Shown piece after piece: positions 1 to 8,830 of a stretch of DNA of 64,000 bases. The stretch spans positions 434,001 through 498,000 of the forward strand of contig NZ_CP094468.1 in assembly GCF_023347275.1 (NCBI RefSeq), read 5' to 3'. The notes beneath the pieces were generated by a model that saw only the letters and a program-made list of their open reading frames with translations, did no database searches and was not told the origin of the DNA. Position 1 is the stretch's first letter; each line of letters opens with the position of its first letter. The stretch comes from Faecalibacterium sp. I3-3-89. Its GTDB lineage: Bacteria; Bacillota; Clostridia; Oscillospirales; Ruminococcaceae. The position numbers and the translations under genes are program-made.

Positions 1-21
1 TACCAACTGAGCTATACCCCT
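1..21 (-). tRNA. tRNA, 5' part only (cut by window edge)
   Basis: Read on the minus strand, bases 21 to 1 give an acceptor arm, U8-A9 and a GCTC D-stem followed by AGTTGGTA, which is the classic 5' third of a tRNA. The anticodon lies outside the window, so the amino acid cannot be assigned. A strong promoter lies just upstream at 54-82. Confidence 0.85.
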
Positions 22-53
22 AGATGTGTTCCGCATTCGCTGAATGCTTGATT

Positions 54-82
54 ATTATATAAGATTCTGTGCCGAATGTCAA
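54..82 (-). promoter_or_regulatory. Promoter of the partial tRNA
   Basis: On the minus strand TTGACA (82-77) is followed by 17 bases and TATAAT (59-54), a perfect sigma-70 type promoter about 30 bases before the tRNA start. Confidence 0.8.
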
Positions 83-175
83 GCGCGAATTTCAAGTTTT
101 TTGGAAAGATGGGCAGAGAAGGCCCGCTTTTTCGCAAAATGACGCCGAAAACATCCCAAACTTCGGCTTTCCACC

Positions 176-204
176 TTGAAGCAGAGCAGGAAATAGTGTA
201 TCAT
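176..204 (+). promoter_or_regulatory. Promoter of glnS
   Basis: TTGAAG (176-181), a 17-base spacer and TATCAT (199-204) lie 57 bases before the glnS start. A purine-rich ribosome binding site (AGGGGG) follows at about 246. Confidence 0.6.
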
Positions 205-261
205 AAAGGGTATCAAAAGTGTAATTCCGGGCTTGTTATGCCCTGATAGGGGGAACGCCAT

Positions 262-1920
262 ATGGCAGATAAAAACTTTTTGACCGAGATCATTGACGCC
301 GACCTCGCCGAAGGCAAGGTCAGCGAGATCCATACCCGCTTCCCGCCGGAGCCGAACGGCTACCTGCACATCGGCAGCGCCAAGGCCATCTATATCAACT
401 GGTCCATCGCCAACCAGTACGGCGGCAAGTTCAACCTCCGCCTCGACGACACCAACCCCGCCCGCGAAGGCGAGGAGTACGTCAACAGCATCATCGAGGA
501 TCTGCACTGGCTGGGTGCTGACCCCACGGGCGGCATCTTCTACGGCAGCGACTACTTCGACAAGTGCTACGAGTACGCCGAGAAGCTCATCCTTGAGGGC
601 AAGGCTTACGTCGATGATCTGACCCGCGATGAGATGCGCGAGTACCGCGGCAATGACGCGGGCAAGCCCTCCCGCCCCTCTCCGTGGCGCGACCGCAGCC
701 CGGAAGAGAACCTCGACCTGTTCCGCCGGATGCGTGCGGGCGAGTTCAAGGAGGGCGAGAAGACCCTTCGTGCCAAGATCGACCTCGCCAGCCCCAATAT
801 GAATCTGCGTGACCCGGCCATCTACCGCATCAAGTATGCCGAGCATCACCGTCAGGGCAATAAGTGGTGCATCTACCCGATGTACGACTTTGCCCACCCC
901 ATTCAGGACGCCATCGAGGGCATCACCCACAGTATGTGCAGCCTCGAGTTCGAGAATCACCGCCCCCTGTACAACTGGGTCATCGAGAACATCTTCGGCA
1001 CTGAGTTCCCCAAGCAGCGCGAGTTTGCCCGCCTGAACATGACCAACACCGTCATGAGCAAGCGCTATCTGCGCGAGCTGGTGGAGATGGGCATCGTAGA
1101 CGGCTGGGACGACCCCCGTATGCCCACCCTGTGCGGCCTGCGCCGCCGCGGCTATACCGCCTCCTCTATCTTTACCTTTGTGCGGGAGGCCGGCATCTCC
1201 AAGTCGGACAACCTCATTGATATGCGCCAGCTGGAGGCCTGCATCCGCAGCGAGCTGGACCTGACCGCCCAGCGCCGCATCGCCGTGCTGGACCCTGTCA
1301 AGCTGGTGGTGGACAACTACCCCGCCGACAAGACCGAGTATTTCGACATCGCCAACAACCCCAACCGGGAGGCCAACGATGCCACGACCCGCAAGGTGGC
1401 CTTCACCAAGGAGCTGTGGATCGAGAAGGAGGACTTCGCCGAGGTCCCGCCTCCGAAGTTCAAGCGCCTGACCGTCGGCGGCGAGGTCCGCCTGATGGGC
1501 GGCTATCTCGTCAAGTGCGAGAGCGTCGAGAAGAACCCCGACGGCAGCATCGCAGTCATCCACTGCACCGCCGACCTCGAGACCGGCAACGGCAACCCCG
1601 CCGACGGCCGCAAGGTCAAGGGCACCATCCACTGGGTGAGCGCAGCCCACGCTGTGGACGCCGAAGTACGTCTGTACGACAAGCTGTTCACCGAGGCCAA
1701 CATGAACGCCATCCCTGAGGGCAGCGACTACAAGGACTATCTGAACCCGGAGAGCGTCGTCGTCCGGAAGGACTGCAAGCTGGAAGAGGCTCTGGCCGAC
1801 GCAAAGCCCGGCGAGCAGTTCCAGTTCGTGCGCACCGGTTTCTTCACCCCGGACAGCAAGAACCCCGGCGTGTACAACCGTGTCGTGACCCTGCGCGACA
1901 GCTTCAAGCCCGCAAAGTAA
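262..1920 (+). CDS. glnS: Glutaminyl-tRNA synthetase
   Basis: This 552-residue class I synthetase charges tRNA-Gln with glutamine in the cytoplasm. The N-terminal block RFPPEPNGYLHIG is the GlnRS/GluRS signature, and the KMSKS-type loop is VMSKR at residues 264-268. The C-terminal half matches the two anticodon-binding beta barrels of bacterial GlnRS, and the length is typical. The ATG at 262 has a good AGGGGG site in front. One oddity is that the HIGH motif reads HIGS at residues 36-39, so the last histidine is replaced by serine. The next gene begins 49 bases downstream with no clear terminator between, so they may share a transcript. Confidence 0.96.
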   Translation: MADKNFLTEIIDADLAEGKVSEIHTRFPPEPNGYLHIGSAKAIYINWSIANQYGGKFNLRLDDTNPAREGEEYVNSIIEDLHWLGADPTGGIFYGSDYFDKCYEYAEKLILEGKAYVDDLTRDEMREYRGNDAGKPSRPSPWRDRSPEENLDLFRRMRAGEFKEGEKTLRAKIDLASPNMNLRDPAIYRIKYAEHHRQGNKWCIYPMYDFAHPIQDAIEGITHSMCSLEFENHRPLYNWVIENIFGTEFPKQREFARLNMTNTVMSKRYLRELVEMGIVDGWDDPRMPTLCGLRRRGYTASSIFTFVREAGISKSDNLIDMRQLEACIRSELDLTAQRRIAVLDPVKLVVDNYPADKTEYFDIANNPNREANDATTRKVAFTKELWIEKEDFAEVPPPKFKRLTVGGEVRLMGGYLVKCESVEKNPDGSIAVIHCTADLETGNGNPADGRKVKGTIHWVSAAHAVDAEVRLYDKLFTEANMNAIPEGSDYKDYLNPESVVVRKDCKLEEALADAKPGEQFQFVRTGFFTPDSKNPGVYNRVVTLRDSFKPAK

Positions 1921-1969
1921 GTCCGGCGGGCAGGACACCAAACATCGCAAAAGGAGCACTTCACAGACT

Positions 1970-2365
1970 ATGAAAAAACACTTGACCCGCAACATTATCC
2001 TCATGCTGGTGCTGGATGTCGTCCTCGGCATCGTGCTGGCCCTCTATATCGCAAGCACCGGCACGGTCCCCGCTGCCGACAATGCCGAGACCTACACCGA
2101 CGGCACCTATACCGCCAGCGCGCAGGGCTGTCTGAGTGAGGTGGGCGTCACCGTGACCATCACCGGCGGCAAAGTGACCAATGTTGCGATCGATGCTTCC
2201 GGCGAGACGCCGGATCTGGGCGGCAAGGCGGCAGAAGCCCTGTCGGCCTCCCTGCTGGCGGCTGGCTCTACGGCGGGCGTGGATGCCGTTTCCGGCAGCA
2301 CCATGACCAGCGACGCGGTATTTGCGGCAATGAACGATTGCCTTGCACAGGCCGCACAGGGATGA
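1970..2365 (+). CDS. Membrane-anchored FMN-binding domain protein
   Basis: This 131-residue protein has an N-terminal hydrophobic segment (about residues 10-30) and then an FMN_bind domain like those of RnfG/NqrC. The C-terminal motif DAVSGSTMTSDAV contains the SGxT sequence whose threonine carries covalently bound FMN in that family. It is therefore probably an exported, membrane-tethered flavoprotein in electron transfer. The start follows an AAGGAG site at about 1950. It lies 49 bases after glnS and ends at a strong terminator. The domain is clear, but the physiological partner cannot be told from here. Confidence 0.85.
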   Translation: MKKHLTRNIILMLVLDVVLGIVLALYIASTGTVPAADNAETYTDGTYTASAQGCLSEVGVTVTITGGKVTNVAIDASGETPDLGGKAAEALSASLLAAGSTAGVDAVSGSTMTSDAVFAAMNDCLAQAAQG

Positions 2366-2378
2366 AGCTTTGAATGGA

Positions 2379-2414
2379 GCTGCTGCACGGCGTGTCTGTG
2401 CAGCAGCCTTTTTT
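2379..2414 (+). terminator. Intrinsic terminator after the FMN-binding protein gene
   Basis: A 10-bp stem (GCTGCTGCAC, 2379-2388, pairing with 2398-2407) is followed by six T residues. Confidence 0.85.
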
Positions 2415-2420
2415 ATGCAG

Positions 2421-2640
2421 CCCTCTCAGGCGCTGGCGCGCCAGCTCCCCCAGAGGGCAGCAGCGACGACCGCCGCCAGTGGCGGAAACAGGGAGAAGCT
2501 GCTGGGGCAGCGGCCAGCGGGATGCAAGCGAGAGCGGAGCAGCCGCTGGGAGCCGCAACCCGGGTACGAAGTACCCATTGGCAGGCCGGAAAACTCTGAG
2601 CGGGCCGCTGAAAGCCCGATGTGGCGAAAAAGAGCGGGCC
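2421..2640 (+). repeat. Dispersed structured intergenic element, copy A
   Basis: This gene-free stretch holds one of three related copies in the window (others at 52482-52590 on minus and 54882-54995 on plus). The core at 2456-2566 has an outer stem (CAGCAGC 2458-2464 with GCTGCTG 2498-2504) around a conserved hairpin (CCGCC/GGCGG, 2473-2485). A second stem-loop built on GCGGCCAGC and GCTGGGAGCCGC follows. Left of the core is a CCCTCTCAG-type palindromic sequence. No coding potential is credible here. Confidence 0.7.
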
Positions 2641-2664
2641 TTGCGTTAGTGGATAGGAGTTATT

Positions 2665-3744
2665 ATGCTACTAGATATTCTGCCGCTGGCGGGCGGTGCG
2701 GCCCGCCTTGTGCGGGTGTACGGCGGCGAGCCGTGCGCTGTGCTGCCCGGGGCTGTGCCCGGGCCGGAGGGGGGTGAGTGGCCCATCACCGAGCTGGGCG
2801 ACTACTGCTTTTCGGAGAAGCCCCGGGGCCTGCCCGGGCCGGAAAAAACCTGCCGCTATGAGCAGGCCGAGGACGGCACGCTCCGCCTGACCCGTGCCTT
2901 CGGCCGGGAGGTGGGGGACCGGGCGCGGTACAGCTTCGACTTCGATGCGCCTGCGGCGTCGGCGCAGGACGACGACCTGCACCCCGTCTGCGGGAACTTC
3001 CTCGAAGAAGTCTCCCTGCCCGACAGCCTGCGGGTCGTGGGCAGCTGTGCGTTCTACAACTGCCGGAAGCTCCGCCGTCTGAGCGCCGGGGCGGGGGAGC
3101 TGACCATGGGCAGCGACGTTTTCCTCAACTGCTTCGCGCTGGAAGACCTCATCGTCCGGGCAGCACCCGAGCAGCCCACCGGCCTGTTCGCCCTTGTGGG
3201 CAGCATCACCGAGGCGGTACGGGCGCTCTTCTGGCCGGTGGGGGAGGCCTCGCCCCGGGCGGGGCTGTGGTATCCCGCCTACTGGGAGGACATCGAAGAG
3301 ACCCCTGCTCACATCCTGCTCCACACCTTTTCGGGGCAGGGCTACCACTATCGGCAGTGCTTCCTCGAAAACAGGCTCCTCCCGGCGGAGTACGACGCCA
3401 TCTTCCCACAGGGCCACGACGCCGACGACGCGGCGGTGATGGCGATGCTCTGCTTCGACCGCCTCCGCTGGCCGTGGCAGCTGAGCGCCGCCGCGCAGGG
3501 GGCCTATCGGGACTTCCTGAAAGCAAACACCGGGCGGGTGCTGACCCGCCTGCTCAAGGCGCAGGACATGGAGGGCATCAAGGCCCTGTTGGCACTGGAC
3601 GTCATGGACGCCGACGCCTTTGCCGAGGGCGCTGCCCTCGCCGCCAAGGCCGACAACGCCGGTGCGGCTGCCCTGCTGGCCGACGCAGAGCACAAAAAGC
3701 GTGCCGCTGCGCCCCAAAAGAAGAGGTATGATTTTGATTTCTGA
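2665..3744 (+). CDS. Leucine-rich-repeat (BspA-like) protein
   Basis: This 359-residue protein is not a known enzyme. Around residues 110-165 it shows BspA/LRR_5-like text (LEEVSLPDSLRVVGSCAFYNC and FLNCFALEDLIV), where short beta-leucine repeats predict surface recognition. The C-terminal half is helical and alanine-rich and ends in a basic tail. There is no signal peptide, so it is probably cytoplasmic. It opens a tight three-gene operon with a VWA protein (17-bp overlap) and a MoxR ATPase. The context suggests a substrate-recognition or adaptor part of a MoxR-VWA chaperone pair. That role is inferred from the neighbours only. Confidence 0.75.
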   Translation: MLLDILPLAGGAARLVRVYGGEPCAVLPGAVPGPEGGEWPITELGDYCFSEKPRGLPGPEKTCRYEQAEDGTLRLTRAFGREVGDRARYSFDFDAPAASAQDDDLHPVCGNFLEEVSLPDSLRVVGSCAFYNCRKLRRLSAGAGELTMGSDVFLNCFALEDLIVRAAPEQPTGLFALVGSITEAVRALFWPVGEASPRAGLWYPAYWEDIEETPAHILLHTFSGQGYHYRQCFLENRLLPAEYDAIFPQGHDADDAAVMAMLCFDRLRWPWQLSAAAQGAYRDFLKANTGRVLTRLLKAQDMEGIKALLALDVMDADAFAEGAALAAKADNAGAAALLADAEHKKRAAAPQKKRYDFDF

Positions 3745-5170
3745 GAAGGAAAAGTTTTTCGACCCCCGCAAGCCCTTCCAGTCGGCCCGCCCCGAGACGC
3801 ATGAGGAGTGGCAGGCCCGGATGGGCGGCGAGGTGCTGGCCGTGGTGCGCAGCGGGCTGTATCTGGACTTCCGCTTTCTGGATCAGGCCCTCTCGGCCCT
3901 GACGCCCACCGCCGACGAGCGGTGCGGTGTGCTGGCGACCGACGGCACCATCCTCTGCTACCAGCCCAGTGCTCTGCTGCGGCTTTACCAGAAGAACCCG
4001 AAGTACCTCAACCGGCTGTATCTCCACACCGTCTTCCACTGCATCTTCCGCCACCTCTGGCTGCGGGGCAGGCGGGACGCGAGGCTGTGGAGCCTCGCCT
4101 GTGACATCGCAGTGGAAAACGTCATCGACGGCCTTGGCCGCAGGAGCGTCCAGCGCCCCCTGACGTGGGTGCGCCAGCACGCCTATGAAGAGATCGCCGC
4201 GCAGGAGAAGGTGGCTGCTGCGGCCCCCATCTACCGCTGGCTGGTGCGTCAGACGCCCGGCGTGCTGCGGCAGCTGGAAAAAGAGTTCTACGCCGACGAC
4301 CACCGCCTCTGGCCCAAGGACGCCCCCGACCAGCCCCAGCAGATGCCCACCCCTCTGCCCCAGAAGACGTGGCAGAAGATCGGCGAGCGGATGCAGACCG
4401 AACTGGAACTGCGGGACAAAGAGGCCGGTGAGGGTGCAGACGCCCTGCGGGAGCAGGTCAAGGCCGCGAACCGCAGCCGCCGCAGCTACAGCGACTTTCT
4501 GCGCCGGTTCTGCGTCACCCGGGAGGAAGTCCACCTCGACCCGGACGAGTTCGACCTGAACTTCTACACCTACGGCCTGTCGGTCTATGGCAACCTGCCC
4601 CTCATCGAGCCGCTGGAGACCCGGGAGAGCAAGAAGATCGAGGAGCTGGCCCTCGTCATCGACACCAGCTATTCCACGTCGGGCGAGCTGGTGCGGGCCT
4701 TTCTGGCCGAGACGTACACCCTGCTGAAGGGCAGGGAGAATTTCTTCCACCGGATGAATCTGCATCTCATCCAAGCGGACAACGCCGTCCGGCAGGACAT
4801 CCCGGTAAAGAGCGAGGACGACCTCATCCGTGCCATGAACCACTTCGAGCTGCGGGGCGGCGGCGGCACCGACTTCCGGCCCGCCTTCGAGTACGTCAGC
4901 CAGCTCTGCGCCGAGAAGAAGTTCTCGAACCTGCGGGGCCTGCTCTACTTTACCGACGGCATGGGCAGCTATCCGGCCCGCCGTCCGGCCTACGACACGG
5001 CGTTCCTCTTCTTGGGGGATCGCTTTGACGACGCCAACGTGCCGCCGTGGGCCATGAAGGTGGTTCTGGACGAAGAAGAATTTACCGGTGAGGCCGCCCG
5101 CAGCGCCTCGGCGCTCGCCGAAGCGCTGGCGGAGGAGGACGACCTCTACCGCGACCTCAACAATTCGTGA
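3728..5170 (+). CDS. VWA-like / DUF2201 metallopeptidase-like protein
   Basis: This 480-residue protein has an N-terminal putative metallopeptidase domain of the DUF2201 type and a C-terminal von Willebrand A-like domain. The MIDAS-type motif DTSYS is at residues 312-316, and GGGTDFRPAF later supplies the usual second acidic loop. The zinc-type helix reads HTVFHCIFRH at residues 100-109, so the glutamate of HExxH is a threonine and hydrolase activity looks lost. I chose ATG 3728, with AAGAGG just before it, over a longer frame opening at 3620 inside the upstream gene. The MoxR partner starts 17 bases after its stop. Confidence 0.82.
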   Translation: MILISEKEKFFDPRKPFQSARPETHEEWQARMGGEVLAVVRSGLYLDFRFLDQALSALTPTADERCGVLATDGTILCYQPSALLRLYQKNPKYLNRLYLHTVFHCIFRHLWLRGRRDARLWSLACDIAVENVIDGLGRRSVQRPLTWVRQHAYEEIAAQEKVAAAAPIYRWLVRQTPGVLRQLEKEFYADDHRLWPKDAPDQPQQMPTPLPQKTWQKIGERMQTELELRDKEAGEGADALREQVKAANRSRRSYSDFLRRFCVTREEVHLDPDEFDLNFYTYGLSVYGNLPLIEPLETRESKKIEELALVIDTSYSTSGELVRAFLAETYTLLKGRENFFHRMNLHLIQADNAVRQDIPVKSEDDLIRAMNHFELRGGGGTDFRPAFEYVSQLCAEKKFSNLRGLLYFTDGMGSYPARRPAYDTAFLFLGDRFDDANVPPWAMKVVLDEEEFTGEAARSASALAEALAEEDDLYRDLNNS

Positions 5171-5187
5171 TAACGAGGAAAAGCAAT

Positions 5188-6735
5188 ATGAACATCAAAC
5201 GAGCCAAAGAAGAGATCGAGCATACCGTCCGAGCCTATCTCGCCAAGGACGCTCTGGGCGAGTACGCCATCCCCGCCATCCGCCAGCGCCCCATCCTGCT
5301 GATGGGGCCTCCGGGCATCGGCAAGACGCAGGTGATGGAGCAGGCGGCGCGGGAGTGCGGCGTGGCGCTGGTGGCCTACACCATCACCCACCACACCCGC
5401 CAGAGCGCCGTGGGCCTGCCCTTCATCCGCCAGCGCAACTACGGCGGCCGGGACGTCTCGGTGACGGAATACACCATGAGCGAGATCATCGCCAGCGTCT
5501 ACGCTAAGATGGAGGCCACGGGCCTGAAAGAAGGCATCCTCTTCATCGACGAGATCAACTGCGTCTCTGAGACGCTGGCCCCCACCATGCTGCAGTTTTT
5601 GCAGTGCAAGACCTTCGGCAATCAGGCCGTGCCTGCGGGCTGGGTCATCGTGGCGGCAGGCAATCCGCCGGAATACAACAAATCTGTCCGCGACTTCGAC
5701 ATCGTCACCCTCGACCGCGTCCGCCGGATGGACATCGAGCCGGACCTGCCGGTCTGGAAGGATTACGCCCGCGCAGCCCATCTCCACAGCGCCATCCTGA
5801 GCTATCTTGAGCTGCACCCCCAGAACTTCTACCAGATCAACGCCGACGTGGACGGCACCCAGTTCGTCACCGCCCGCGGCTGGGAGGACCTGTCCAACCT
5901 GCTCAACACCTACGAGTCGCTGGGCCTGCAGGCCGACGAGGAGCTGATCCGCCAGTATATCCAGCACCAGAAGATCGCAGAGGACTTTGCGGCCTATCTC
6001 GACCTCTACTACAAGTACCGCGACGACTACGGCGTGGAGGACATTCTGGCTGGTAAGGCAAAGCCCGCCGCCTTTGCGCGGCTGCTGCAGGCCCCCTTCG
6101 ACGAGAGACTGAGCCTTGTCAGCCTCCTCCTGTCCGGCCTCGAGACGCGCTTTGCCGCCTCCCGGCGGGCTGATGCTGTGGCCGACGGCTGCTATGCCTT
6201 CCTGAAGGAGACCAAGAAGGCGTTTGCCGGGATGCCCGCAGAGCTGGCGCAGGAGCCGAACTGCTGGGCGCAGCTCTTCGGCCAGATGACCGCCGACTAC
6301 GAGGCTGAGACCCAGAAAAAGCGCACCGCCGGTCTGCTGGACAAGCCCGCGCTGGAAGCCCGCCTGCAGACTGCCAAGACTCTGCGCGGCTGGGAGAAAA
6401 CGCTGCTGCGTGCCGCCGCGCCGGACGCAGACGCCGCCTTCAAGGTGCTGCGGGAGCAGTTCGGCACCCTGTCGGAGGCCCGCGACACGGCCCAGCAGAG
6501 GGCCAGCGCCGCGCTGGAGGCGGCCTTCGACTTCATGGAGCAGGCCTTTGCCGAGAGTCAGGAGATGGTGGTCTTCGTCACCGAGCTGACCCTGTCGCCC
6601 GCCGCCCATGCGTTCATCGCCGAAAACGGCTGTGAGCGGTATTTCCAGTACAACAAAGACCTCCTGCTGGACCACCGCAAGGCGGCTCTGAATCAGGAGC
6701 TGGAAGCCGAGCAGCGTCGGCACGGGATGCTGTAA
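5188..6735 (+). CDS. MoxR-family AAA+ ATPase
   Basis: This 515-residue ATPase has a Walker A motif GPPGIGKTQ at residues 40-48 and a Walker B motif ILFIDE ending at D121-E122, followed by the usual LAPTMLQFLQ helix and the sensor region GNPPEYN. MoxR ATPases work with VWA proteins as chaperones that insert metals or remodel complexes, and the gene directly upstream encodes such a partner. ATG 5188, with GAGGAAA seven bases before it, is preferred to GTG 5167, which overlaps the upstream stop. The C-terminal 200 residues are helical and of unknown function. Confidence 0.87.
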   Translation: MNIKRAKEEIEHTVRAYLAKDALGEYAIPAIRQRPILLMGPPGIGKTQVMEQAARECGVALVAYTITHHTRQSAVGLPFIRQRNYGGRDVSVTEYTMSEIIASVYAKMEATGLKEGILFIDEINCVSETLAPTMLQFLQCKTFGNQAVPAGWVIVAAGNPPEYNKSVRDFDIVTLDRVRRMDIEPDLPVWKDYARAAHLHSAILSYLELHPQNFYQINADVDGTQFVTARGWEDLSNLLNTYESLGLQADEELIRQYIQHQKIAEDFAAYLDLYYKYRDDYGVEDILAGKAKPAAFARLLQAPFDERLSLVSLLLSGLETRFAASRRADAVADGCYAFLKETKKAFAGMPAELAQEPNCWAQLFGQMTADYEAETQKKRTAGLLDKPALEARLQTAKTLRGWEKTLLRAAAPDADAAFKVLREQFGTLSEARDTAQQRASAALEAAFDFMEQAFAESQEMVVFVTELTLSPAAHAFIAENGCERYFQYNKDLLLDHRKAALNQELEAEQRRHGML

Positions 6736-6745
6736 CATAATGCAA

Positions 6746-6778
6746 AAGAGGGACTGCGCTTACCATGCAGTCCCTCTT
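6746..6778. terminator. Terminator-like hairpin after the MoxR operon
   Basis: A perfect 12-bp inverted repeat (AAGAGGGACTGC, 6746-6757, with 6767-6778) follows the stop codon by 10 bases. The T tract is weak on both strands. Confidence 0.6.
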
Positions 6779-6792
6779 CTCGTATACGGAAA

Positions 6793-6829
6793 ACAAAAGA
6801 AAAAGCATCTTGATGAAATCAAGATGCTT
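6793..6829 (-). terminator. Terminator of the initiator tRNA gene
   Basis: A 12-bp perfect stem with a GAA-type loop (6803-6829) is followed on the minus strand by TTTTTCTTTTG, immediately after the tRNA CCA end. Confidence 0.85.
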
Positions 6830-6831
6830 GG

Positions 6832-6908
<77 letters not shown>

Positions 6909-6950
6909 ATATTTACTTTTCGCTGTCAGCCTCTCGCTGACTGCTCAAGT

Positions 6951-6979
6951 ATAATACCACAGGATGGGGCGGATGTCAA
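6951..6979 (-). promoter_or_regulatory. Promoter of the initiator tRNA
   Basis: Minus-strand TTGACA (6979-6974), a 17-base spacer and TATTAT (6956-6951) lie about 40 bases before the tRNA 5' end. Confidence 0.75.
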
Positions 6980-7019
6980 GCGTTTTTTCAAAAAGGTTCC
7001 GGATTTTTTTCGACGGAGA

Positions 7020-8114
7020 TCATTTGCGGGTGCGGCGGCGCACCAGATGGACGATGAGAGCGGCTGCGGCCATGAGGGTCAGCAGAGGCCAGACGCCCAC
7101 GACCCAGACCGTCAGCTGCTGGAGGCCGGAGACGAAGCCCGACCAGCCGTTGCGGAGGGCGCTGGACAGCTGGGAGAGATAGGATTCCTCGGTGGGGGTG
7201 TACTCCTTCACCTCAGACAGCGAGAGGTAGACCGTGGAGCACTCCACCTGCTGGCTGTACCAGTTCAGCTGCGACTGCCAGCTTTCCAGCTGATACTGCA
7301 CGTCGCTGAGGGAGGATTCGATCTCCAGCAGGTCGGAGAGGTTCTCGGCGGTGGCCTGAAGCTCCTGCAGACGGGTGCGCTGGGCGGTCAGGTTCGAAAG
7401 CCGGGCCTCGATGTCCATATACTGGGTGGTGACGTCCTGCACCTGCTCGCTCTTGTCCACGAGGTTGCCTGCCTGCGCGGCGGCTGCGAGGAAGCTGGTG
7501 TAGTTGTCCTGCGGGACGCGGATGGTGAGGGAGAGGCTGCGGCCCATGCCGGAATAGGAGGACTCATCGCTGGACTCCATATAGCCGCCAGCGGCGCTCA
7601 CAGCCTCGTTGAGGGCGGTGCGGGCGGCATCGAAGTCCTTGCTCTCGATGGTGAGGTTGGCCGTGTAGATGAGCTTCGTGCCCTCCTGTGCGGCCTCGGC
7701 ACGCAGGGCGCTGGTGTCATCTGCGCTGCGGTCGCTCACGGCGCTGCCGGTGTCGGCAGCACCGCTGCTCTGGACGGCCATTTTGGAGTCGGAAAGGGCG
7801 CTGTTCGCGCCGTCCACCGAGTAGGCGGCATAGGAGGCCGTCTCGGGGGCCGGTTCTGCCGTGAGTGCCGCACCGCCCGCAGCCATCAGGCGGAAGGGCG
7901 CGCCGACCGCTGCATACAGGCCGACGCCGCAGAGTAGGCCGCAGGCGGCGATGCTCAGGGTCTTGCGGGAAAAGCGGATGGCCTTTCTGGGCTTCGGAGC
8001 GGCTTTGAGGGCGCTGGATGCCGTCTGGCCCCCCTGCATGGCAAGAAGCTTCGCCTTCAGGTCATCCGATGCGTGAAGGTCGTCCACCTCCATCTTGTAC
8101 TCAAACCACCTCAT
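7020..8114 (-). CDS. DUF4349 membrane protein, probable anti-sigma partner
   Basis: This 364-residue protein has a short cytoplasmic N-terminus, a membrane segment near residues 55-75, and an extracytoplasmic DUF4349 domain with a long coiled coil (the stretch with MDIEARLSNLTAQRTRLQELQ). It ends in a second membrane segment and a basic RRRTRK tail. Its ATG at 8114 overlaps the end of the sigma factor gene by 14 bases, so the two are translationally coupled. That layout is typical of an ECF sigma factor and its membrane anti-sigma factor. No zinc anti-sigma motif is visible, so the inhibitory role is inferred. The TTG at 8120 is too close to the ribosome site. Confidence 0.8.
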   Translation of the reverse strand: MRWFEYKMEVDDLHASDDLKAKLLAMQGGQTASSALKAAPKPRKAIRFSRKTLSIAACGLLCGVGLYAAVGAPFRLMAAGGAALTAEPAPETASYAAYSVDGANSALSDSKMAVQSSGAADTGSAVSDRSADDTSALRAEAAQEGTKLIYTANLTIESKDFDAARTALNEAVSAAGGYMESSDESSYSGMGRSLSLTIRVPQDNYTSFLAAAAQAGNLVDKSEQVQDVTTQYMDIEARLSNLTAQRTRLQELQATAENLSDLLEIESSLSDVQYQLESWQSQLNWYSQQVECSTVYLSLSEVKEYTPTEESYLSQLSSALRNGWSGFVSGLQQLTVWVVGVWPLLTLMAAAALIVHLVRRRTRK

Positions 8115-8592
8115 CTTCAATCTCCTCCTTCAGCATCGTATGTAACTGGGCGCGGGCGCGGCGAAGCCAGCTGAGCACTGTGTTGGTGGGAGCGCCCAGC
8201 ATCCGGCCCACCTCGGCGGCGGTGTATCCCTCGTAGTAGTGGAGGTAGACCGCATTGCGGTAGTTCTCGGGCAGGGCGCGTACGGCGTCCAGCACGCTGC
8301 CGTCCTCCATCTGGCCCGGGGCAGGAAGATTCTCGTCCAGCTCGGTGTCCTTCTGGCGGGCGGCGCGGGTCAGGTCGTGGCAGCGGTTGATGGTCACGCG
8401 CAGCAGCCACGCTTTCAGGTGCTCTTCGCTCTCGAAGCGGCCATTGTAGCACAGCAGTTTTTCGAAAACATCCTGCACCACATCCTCCGCATCGGCAGTG
8501 CAGCTGCAGTTGTGCATGGCGGCGCGGAACACCGTGTCACTGTATCGCTGCACGGCCAGCGCAAAAATTTCATTTTTGGTCAGCTGTCCCAT
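8101..8592 (-). CDS. ECF-type RNA polymerase sigma-70 factor
   Basis: This 163-residue sigma factor has region 2 (YSDTVFRAAMHNCSCTADAEDVVQDVFEKLL) and region 4 (LPENYRNAVYLHYYEGYTAAEVGRMLGAPTNTVLSWLRRARAQL). It should direct RNA polymerase to a stress regulon controlled by the coupled membrane protein downstream. ATG 8592 with GGAGC eight bases before it is chosen over a longer frame that opens at 8673. Upstream there is a GCCCTG/CAGGGC hairpin at 8612-8630, which could be part of autoregulation. Confidence 0.92.
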   Translation of the reverse strand: MGQLTKNEIFALAVQRYSDTVFRAAMHNCSCTADAEDVVQDVFEKLLCYNGRFESEEHLKAWLLRVTINRCHDLTRAARQKDTELDENLPAPGQMEDGSVLDAVRALPENYRNAVYLHYYEGYTAAEVGRMLGAPTNTVLSWLRRARAQLHTMLKEEIEDEVV

Positions 8593-8767
8593 AGTTCTAT
8601 GCTCCTTTGACGCCCTGTGTACAGCAGGGCACGGTGGAATTGGTGATCGACAGGGGACATTCACCTCATACACGGATGAGCGGCCCCGATTATTGCAGTT
8701 TATGGGGCAGGGCGGAAAAATCTTCCGCCGGACGCTCCACAGTTACCCAAAGTATAACATGAATACG

Positions 8768-8809
8768 AAAAAAACAAAAGAGCCATCTGCCGCCATGTTT
8801 TGGCAGATG
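8768..8809 (-). terminator. Terminator of the argF transcript
   Basis: An 8-bp stem (CATCTGCC/GGCAGATG, 8784-8809) is followed on the minus strand by TCTTTTGTTTTTTT. It lies 20 bases after the stop of the gene at 8831-9403. Confidence 0.85.
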
Positions 8810-8830
8810 ACCCTGAGTGCAGATTCTGTA

